From contig SFII01000034.1 in the NCBI GenBank assembly GCA_004555335.1, positions 1 through 11,073 on the forward strand: a stretch of DNA of 11,073 nucleotides, read 5' to 3'. Origin of the DNA: Coriobacteriaceae bacterium. GTDB taxonomy: Bacteria; Actinomycetota; Coriobacteriia; Coriobacteriales; Eggerthellaceae. Below, piece by piece: positions 8,501 through 11,073 of this stretch. Positions within the stretch are counted from its first letter, which is position 1. Each line of letters opens with the position of its first letter. The position numbers and the translations under genes are program-made. The notes under the pieces are model-generated. The model was not told the DNA's origin. It saw nothing but the letters and a program-made list of their open reading frames with translations, and did no database searches.

Positions 8501-8956
8501 CTATCCTTCGGAGGCGACTGCCAGACTATCGGACAGGGAAAGCTCCCCTTCCTCGTCATATGCGACGACATCGTCTTCGAGCTCAAGGGTTTCGGTGTAG
8601 GTGGGATTGGTCATGCCCAGCTTCTTGGCAGCCTTCTTCAGATTGGTGGGGTTGCTTGCGGTGGACTTTTCCACTTCCAGGTTAACGCTATCGGTGCGCA
8701 CCTGCTCGATCTGGGCTTCCACTTCGTCACTCTGGCTCATAACGCCGATAGTCGCAGCCTGAAGGCCCAGACGGGCGAACAGGATAGCGCCCAGGAAGAG
8801 CCCGACCAGGATGGCGATGCGGGCGAACTTGGTGAAACGCTTGGAAATGGTGTTCTCCAGGCGGCGCGGCTTGATTACGCGCACACGCTGAGCCCCGAGC
8901 CCGCTAACCCTGGATTCATGCATGTCGTCGAAATCATAAGCACGTACCGCAGACAC
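8501..8956 (-). CDS. ftsL: FtsL-like bitopic cell division protein
   Basis: This is a small membrane protein of 151 aa in the position always held by ftsL in dcw clusters. In the family, FtsL forms a complex with a DivIC/FtsB protein and FtsQ/DivIB that activates FtsW-FtsI. Here a basic cytoplasmic part (residues 1-45) is followed by one hydrophobic segment at about 46-70. A coiled-coil-like stretch covers about 74-112 (E/Q/L/V heptad-like pattern, VEAQIEQVRTDSVNLEVE). A KKAAKKLGM stretch at 107-115 resembles the end of the septum formation initiator fold, and an acidic tail follows at 122-151. Sequence identity in this family is low, so the call rests on architecture and position. The GTG start at 8956 is chosen because AAGGTGG lies 7 nt upstream; the internal ATG at 8923 has no such site. 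The stop is 5 nt before ftsI. Confidence 0.85.
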   Translation of the reverse strand: MSAVRAYDFDDMHESRVSGLGAQRVRVIKPRRLENTISKRFTKFARIAILVGLFLGAILFARLGLQAATIGVMSQSDEVEAQIEQVRTDSVNLEVEKSTASNPTNLKKAAKKLGMTNPTYTETLELEDDVVAYDEEGELSLSDSLAVASEG

Positions 8957-8963
8957 AGGCAGT

Positions 8964-8970
8964 CCACCTT
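8964..8970 (-). promoter_or_regulatory. Ribosome binding site deciding the GTG start of ftsL
   Basis: AAGGTGG on the minus strand lies 7 nt before the GTG at 8956. It sits in a purine-rich run just after a small hairpin. No comparable site precedes the in-frame ATG at 8923, so the GTG is the likely start. Confidence 0.7.
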
Positions 8971-8979
8971 TCCTTTTTC

Positions 8980-8996
8980 GTATCCTGCACGGATAC
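8980..8996 (-). other. Intercistronic stem-loop between rsmH and ftsL
   Basis: On the minus strand GTATCC, a five-base loop GTGCA, and GGATAC form a perfect 6-bp stem. It lies in the only gap of notable length inside the cluster (50 nt, 9006-8957), 9 nt before the ftsL ribosome binding site. It is followed by an A-run rather than a T-run, so it is not a rho-independent terminator for the operon. A role in mRNA processing, stability or modulation of ftsL translation is possible but unproven. Confidence 0.45.
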
Positions 8997-9006
8997 CCAA
9001 TCGAAC

Positions 9007-9966
9007 CTACGCTAATTTTTCAGCAATACGCAGTTTAGCACTGCGGGCGCGGGCGTTGCGCGCTATCTCCCCTTCTGTGGGCAAAATCGGCTTTCGCTTC
9101 ACAATTTTCAGGATCGGGGTGTTGCCGCAAACGCAAACGGGCAGTTCAGGCGGGCAAACGCATCCTTGTGAATAATGTGCGAAGACGTCTTTGACGATGC
9201 GGTCTTCCAGGGAATGGTAGCTGATCACCGCAATGCGCCCGCCGGGATTGAGCCAGCGTACCGCCGCCTCCAAACCACTGCGCAAAACGTCGAGTTCAGC
9301 GTTCACTTCGATGCGGAGCGCCTGGAACGTGCGCTTGGCGGGGTGGCCGCCGCTCCTGCGTGCGGAAGCGGGAATAGCTGCTTTGATGATTTCGACAAGC
9401 TGGTCGCTTGTTTCGATGGGAGTGCGCTCGCGTTCGCGCACGATGAAATCCGCGATGCGGCTGGCCCACTTCTCGTCGGAATACACACGAATGATCCGAG
9501 CGAGATCTGCTGCGTTATAGGTGTTGACGATCTCTGCTGCGGTAAGGGTGTTTTTGCCCGGATCCATCCGCATGTCAAGTGGCGCCTTCTCCTTGAAGGA
9601 AAAGCCGCGTGATGGCGTATCGATCTGCACCGAGGAAACGCCCAGATCGAACAGGATCGCATCGATCCCGGGGACGTTCGCCTGCAAAAGCAGATCATCC
9701 ATATCTCCGAAGTTTCCGCGAAGCAGATGCAATTCGGGCCGCTGCCCATCAGGAAGGGAGCCGAGACGCTCGCCGGCTGCCGCCAGGGCGACTTCGTCCT
9801 GGTCGATTCCGATAAGCGTACCTTGCGCCCCAATCAGCTTGGCGGCTTCAAGAGAATGCCCCGCCCCGCCGAGTGTCGCGTCCACGAACGTGTTCTGTGT
9901 TTCTAGCTGCAATTGTTCGAGGCACTCGGCGAGCAGGACCGGTGTGTGACGATATTCGCTTGTCAT
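9007..9966 (-). CDS. rsmH: 16S rRNA (cytosine(1402)-N(4))-methyltransferase RsmH
   Basis: RsmH (formerly MraW) uses S-adenosylmethionine to methylate N4 of C1402 in 16S rRNA, near the ribosomal P site. The protein is 319 aa from the ATG at 9966, typical of the family. Motifs in order are HTPVLL at 7-12, the SAM-binding loop DATLGGAGHS at 29-38, GIDQDEVAL at 53-61, FDLGVSS at 106-112, RGFSF at 120-124, DMRMD at 131-135, RTFQALRIEVN at 212-222, and ISYHSLEDRIVK at 248-259. A cysteine cluster (residues 269-280, CVC...CVC) lies near the C-terminus. The start is taken at 9966 because AAGG lies 7 nt upstream; a GTG at 9972 adds two residues but sits on top of that site. It lies 15 nt downstream of mraZ. 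The stop TAG is at 9009-9007. Confidence 0.97.
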   Translation of the reverse strand: MTSEYRHTPVLLAECLEQLQLETQNTFVDATLGGAGHSLEAAKLIGAQGTLIGIDQDEVALAAAGERLGSLPDGQRPELHLLRGNFGDMDDLLLQANVPGIDAILFDLGVSSVQIDTPSRGFSFKEKAPLDMRMDPGKNTLTAAEIVNTYNAADLARIIRVYSDEKWASRIADFIVRERERTPIETSDQLVEIIKAAIPASARRSGGHPAKRTFQALRIEVNAELDVLRSGLEAAVRWLNPGGRIAVISYHSLEDRIVKDVFAHYSQGCVCPPELPVCVCGNTPILKIVKRKPILPTEGEIARNARARSAKLRIAEKLA

Positions 9967-9981
9967 TTCCACGCCTTACGA

Positions 9982-10428
9982 CTAATCAATCAGGAAACCG
10001 AGATCGATTCCAGCATCCATTTCGTCATAACGGCGAGCATCCCAGATCTCGAAGTAACCCGTATTACCTACGATAACCACATCCTTGCTGATCTCCACCG
10101 TTTCACGCTGGTCAGCAGCAAGCATGATGCGACCGGAGGAATCAACCTCCACGTCTCGAGCACGAGACTTCAGCTTACGACGAACCGCAAGATAGTTTCT
10201 ACTCGAGGGATTGAAATCCCCCAACTTCTCCCGAAGCAGGTCGGCAACCCACTCGTTGAAGTCCGGCTGTTCGAAAACCATCAAGAATTCGTCATGCGGA
10301 TCGAGAGTCACAACAAGATCGTTTGCAAGTACTTTGCGGAACTGCGAGGGAAGGGAAACCCTGCCCTTCGCGTCCACTTTGAAACGGAAGGACCCGTTGA
10401 GGTCAACGATCTTTTCCGAATTCTCCAT
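9982..10428 (-). CDS. mraZ: MraZ, transcriptional regulator of the dcw cluster
   Basis: MraZ is an AbrB-like DNA-binding protein that forms ring oligomers and, in the bacteria studied, binds short direct repeats upstream of its own gene, repressing the dcw operon in Escherichia coli. The 148-aa protein has the two tandem MraZ half-domains, each with the D-x-x-G-R signature: DAKGR at 19-23 followed by VSLPSQFR, and DSSGR at 96-100 followed by IML. The start at 10428 is supported by GGAAAGG five bases upstream and by the family's usual length near 145 aa. The same frame stays open up to 10551, but a start there would put the promoter and operator repeats inside the coding region. It is the first gene of the cluster, 15 nt from rsmH. 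The repeats just upstream match its expected operator, so autoregulation is likely. Confidence 0.96.
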   Translation of the reverse strand: MENSEKIVDLNGSFRFKVDAKGRVSLPSQFRKVLANDLVVTLDPHDEFLMVFEQPDFNEWVADLLREKLGDFNPSSRNYLAVRRKLKSRARDVEVDSSGRIMLAADQRETVEISKDVVIVGNTGYFEIWDARRYDEMDAGIDLGFLID

Positions 10429-10443
10429 GGCCGCCTTTCCAGT

Positions 10444-10462
10444 GCTGCAAAGCATCTGCAGC
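10444..10462 (-). other. Small hairpin in the mraZ leader
   Basis: On the minus strand GCTGCA, seven loop bases and TGCAGC form a perfect 6-bp stem. It lies between the candidate -10 element and the mraZ ribosome binding site. If transcription starts near 10460, as the promoter candidate predicts, this hairpin would be at the very 5' end of the mRNA, where it could protect the transcript. It could also be chance or part of an operator. Confidence 0.35.
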
Positions 10463-10511
10463 TTGCATACTATCCCACTTTGCTGCACTTCGCAACATTT
10501 TAGCCCATTTT
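10461..10511 (-). promoter_or_regulatory. Array of MraZ-box-like direct repeats with 10-bp periodicity
   Basis: Read on the minus strand, four consecutive 10-base units carry TG at the same phase after a purine run: AAATGGGCTA (10510-10501), AAATGTTGCG (10500-10491), AAGTGCAGCA (10490-10481) and AAGTGGGATA (10480-10471). A fifth unit, GTATGCAAGC (10470-10461), keeps only the TG. Shifted by one base, the fourth unit reads AAAGTGGGAT, which fits the AAAGTGKNNN box described for MraZ of mycoplasmas. TGGGC and TGGGA also fit the TGGG repeats bound by MraZ in Escherichia coli. The array ends 32 nt before the mraZ start and overlaps the promoter candidate, as expected for an autorepression operator. 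The family knowledge is established; binding here is inferred. Confidence 0.75.
10467..10495 (-). promoter_or_regulatory. Candidate sigma-70-type promoter of mraZ and the dcw cluster
   Basis: On the minus strand a -35-like TTGCGA (10495-10490) and a -10-like TAGTAT (10472-10467) are separated by exactly 17 bases. Each matches the consensus at four of six positions. The predicted transcription start is near 10460, giving a leader of about 30 nt before the mraZ ATG. The -35 element lies inside the second and third MraZ-like repeats and the spacer contains the fourth, so bound MraZ would block polymerase. Confidence 0.5.
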
Positions 10512-10726
10512 CATGCTCCATTCCGCCCACCGGCATGCATTTGAATCGCAACGAAGGCCAACCGAAGAAAAAGAAACCGAATCATCCGGATGGGGATCGC
10601 GAATACGGGAAGGTCCTGGCCGGGATTCGAACGCGGATGACCGCAAGAAATCAACGCGGGGCTGAAAGCTTTCCGAATCGGAAGGAGGACGCGGCGGCGC
10701 ACGAGGGACAAGCCGGACAGGCATGC
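10512..10726 (-). other. Spacer without a recognisable gene between the xerD terminator and the mraZ control region
   Basis: No open frame here looks like a real protein. A 74-codon frame (10724-10500) is Pro/Arg/Ser-rich, resembles nothing I know and runs into the MraZ repeats. The spacer holds a tRNA-like T-arm (10636-10620), a 13-base dyad TTCCGAATCGGAA (10671-10683) and a 10-bp palindrome CATCCGGATG (10583-10592). It also holds a pyrimidine-rich run around 10562-10577 on the minus strand. None of these has a clear function. Confidence 0.5.
10612..10690 (-). other. tRNA-like relic: T-arm and partial acceptor pairing, not a complete tRNA
   Basis: On the minus strand GTTCGAATCC (10632-10623) is a textbook tRNA T-loop sequence. 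It is flanked by CCGCG and CCCGG, which pair at four of five positions. Downstream AGGAC could pair with GTCCT at 10690-10686, giving a span of 78-79 nt, close to tRNA size. However, the expected D-arm with its GG pair is absent, the acceptor has two mismatches, the central hairpin (CCGC/GCGG) has a loop of 11 rather than 7, and no CCA is encoded at the end. It may be a decayed tRNA, a displaced tRNA 3' fragment left by integration, or chance. Confidence 0.25.
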
Positions 10727-10776
10727 AAAAGCCCCATTGCCGATCCGCTTGCTGTTGCGGTCTTGCAATGGGGCTT
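10727..10776 (-). terminator. Hairpin terminator downstream of xerD
   Basis: A perfect 12-bp inverted repeat, AAGCCCCATTGC at 10729-10740 and GCAATGGGGCTT at 10765-10776, encloses a 24-base loop. That loop holds a second 4-bp stem (CCGC and GCGG). On the minus strand the outer stem ends GGGGC followed by TTTT (10730-10727), the form of a rho-independent terminator with a short T-tract. It lies 67 nt after the xerD stop and separates xerD from the dcw cluster. The plus-strand T-tract is only two bases, so the signal is mainly one-way. Confidence 0.7.
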
Positions 10777-10843
10777 CAGTATTCGCCCTGGGTCTGTTCT
10801 TTCGGGTCCTTGAAATTCACTCCGGAAAAATCGATGCGCCTGC

Positions 10844-11073
10844 TCAGGGGCGTTTTCCGCGAGCGCGAGGATGGGCGTGCAAGTATTCCTCGCGGATGTG
10901 CGCCCGCTGCACATGCGTGTAGATCTGGGTCGTCGAGATATCCGAATGGCCCAGCATATCCTGGATGATACGCAGGTCGGCACCGCCATCGAGCATATGG
11001 GTAGCACACGAATGGCGGAGCACGTGCGGATGCAGGTTGGGAATACCGCATTCCAAACCCCGCTTCTGGACCA
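10844..11073 (-). CDS. xerD: XerD-type tyrosine recombinase, C-terminal fragment (5' end outside window)
   Basis: Seventy-five sense codons plus the TGA at 10846-10844 are visible; the gene continues beyond the right edge. Xer recombinases act with FtsK at dif sites to resolve chromosome dimers before division. The fragment is the end of the catalytic domain. HVLRHS carries the His-x-x-Arg pair, LGHSDISTTQIY carries the third His and the tyrosine nucleophile, and the tail HAHPRARGKRP resembles the usual XerD ending after the HPRA motif. The closeness to XerD rather than a phage integrase rests on this tail and on the chromosomal housekeeping context; XerC or a related integrase cannot be excluded from a third of the protein. 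A terminator follows, so it is transcribed separately from the dcw genes. Confidence 0.85.
   Translation of the reverse strand, partial: VQKRGLECGIPNLHPHVLRHSCATHMLDGGADLRIIQDMLGHSDISTTQIYTHVQRAHIREEYLHAHPRARGKRP

Noticed and set aside
7440..8600. A 386-codon open frame on the plus strand, opposite ftsI.
   Set aside because: It mirrors ftsI, which has all penicillin-binding motifs; there is no independent support for the opposite frame.
10429..10551. A 41-residue N-terminal extension of MraZ starting at 10551.
   Set aside because: It would translate through the promoter and operator repeats, exceeds the usual family length, and the start at 10428 has a ribosome binding site.
10612..10690. 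A complete functional tRNA gene.
   Set aside because: The T-loop is perfect, but the D-arm, a 7-base anticodon loop and full acceptor pairing are missing.
10500..10724. A 74-codon minus-strand open frame in the spacer upstream of mraZ.
   Set aside because: Composition is Pro/Arg/Ser-rich and resembles a non-coding frame; it runs into the MraZ repeats.
1..11073. Search for CRISPR arrays, insertion sequences, toxin-antitoxin pairs, defence genes, dif site or a novel system.
   Set aside because: None seen. The window is core dcw cluster plus a xerD end; the only repeats are the MraZ-like boxes and short hairpins.

Overview
This window is one strand of a bacterial chromosome, moderately GC-rich by eye. 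It carries the first nine genes of a division and cell wall (dcw) cluster, all on the minus strand and in the classical order mraZ, rsmH, ftsL, ftsI, murE, murF, mraY, murD, ftsW. ftsW runs off the left edge. The 3' end of a xerD-type recombinase gene enters at the right edge, also on the minus strand. The gene order, GC content and protein style (long basic N-terminus on FtsW, GTG and TTG start candidates, MurE with a meso-DAP-type motif) suggest a high-GC Gram-positive. My best guess is an actinobacterium of the class Coriobacteriia. That is an inference, not something the sequence proves.

Layout in the direction of transcription, right to left: the xerD C-terminus (11073-10844) is followed by a hairpin terminator (10776-10727). 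A spacer without genes (about 10726-10512) holds a tRNA-like T-arm relic. Next come a control region of direct repeats with about 10-bp spacing that look like MraZ boxes, an overlapping promoter candidate and a small leader hairpin (10511-10444). From 10428 to 1 the nine genes are packed tightly: intercistronic gaps run from a 1-nt overlap to 15 nt, with one 50-nt exception before ftsL that contains a hairpin. No internal terminator is visible, so the cluster reads as one transcript with translational coupling.

The genes work together. MraZ represses its own operon and RsmH methylates 16S rRNA. MurD, MurE and MurF complete the UDP-MurNAc-pentapeptide, adding D-Glu, the diamino acid and D-Ala-D-Ala; the upstream murC is not in the window. 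MraY moves the pentapeptide onto the lipid carrier to make lipid I. FtsW polymerises lipid II glycan and FtsI cross-links it at the septum, with FtsL in the activating complex. All key catalytic motifs are intact and no gene is broken.

I found no undescribed system. The region is core housekeeping. The observations most worth a second look are the MraZ-box and promoter arrangement, the tRNA-like relic, and modest lineage-specific features of FtsW, FtsL and FtsI.
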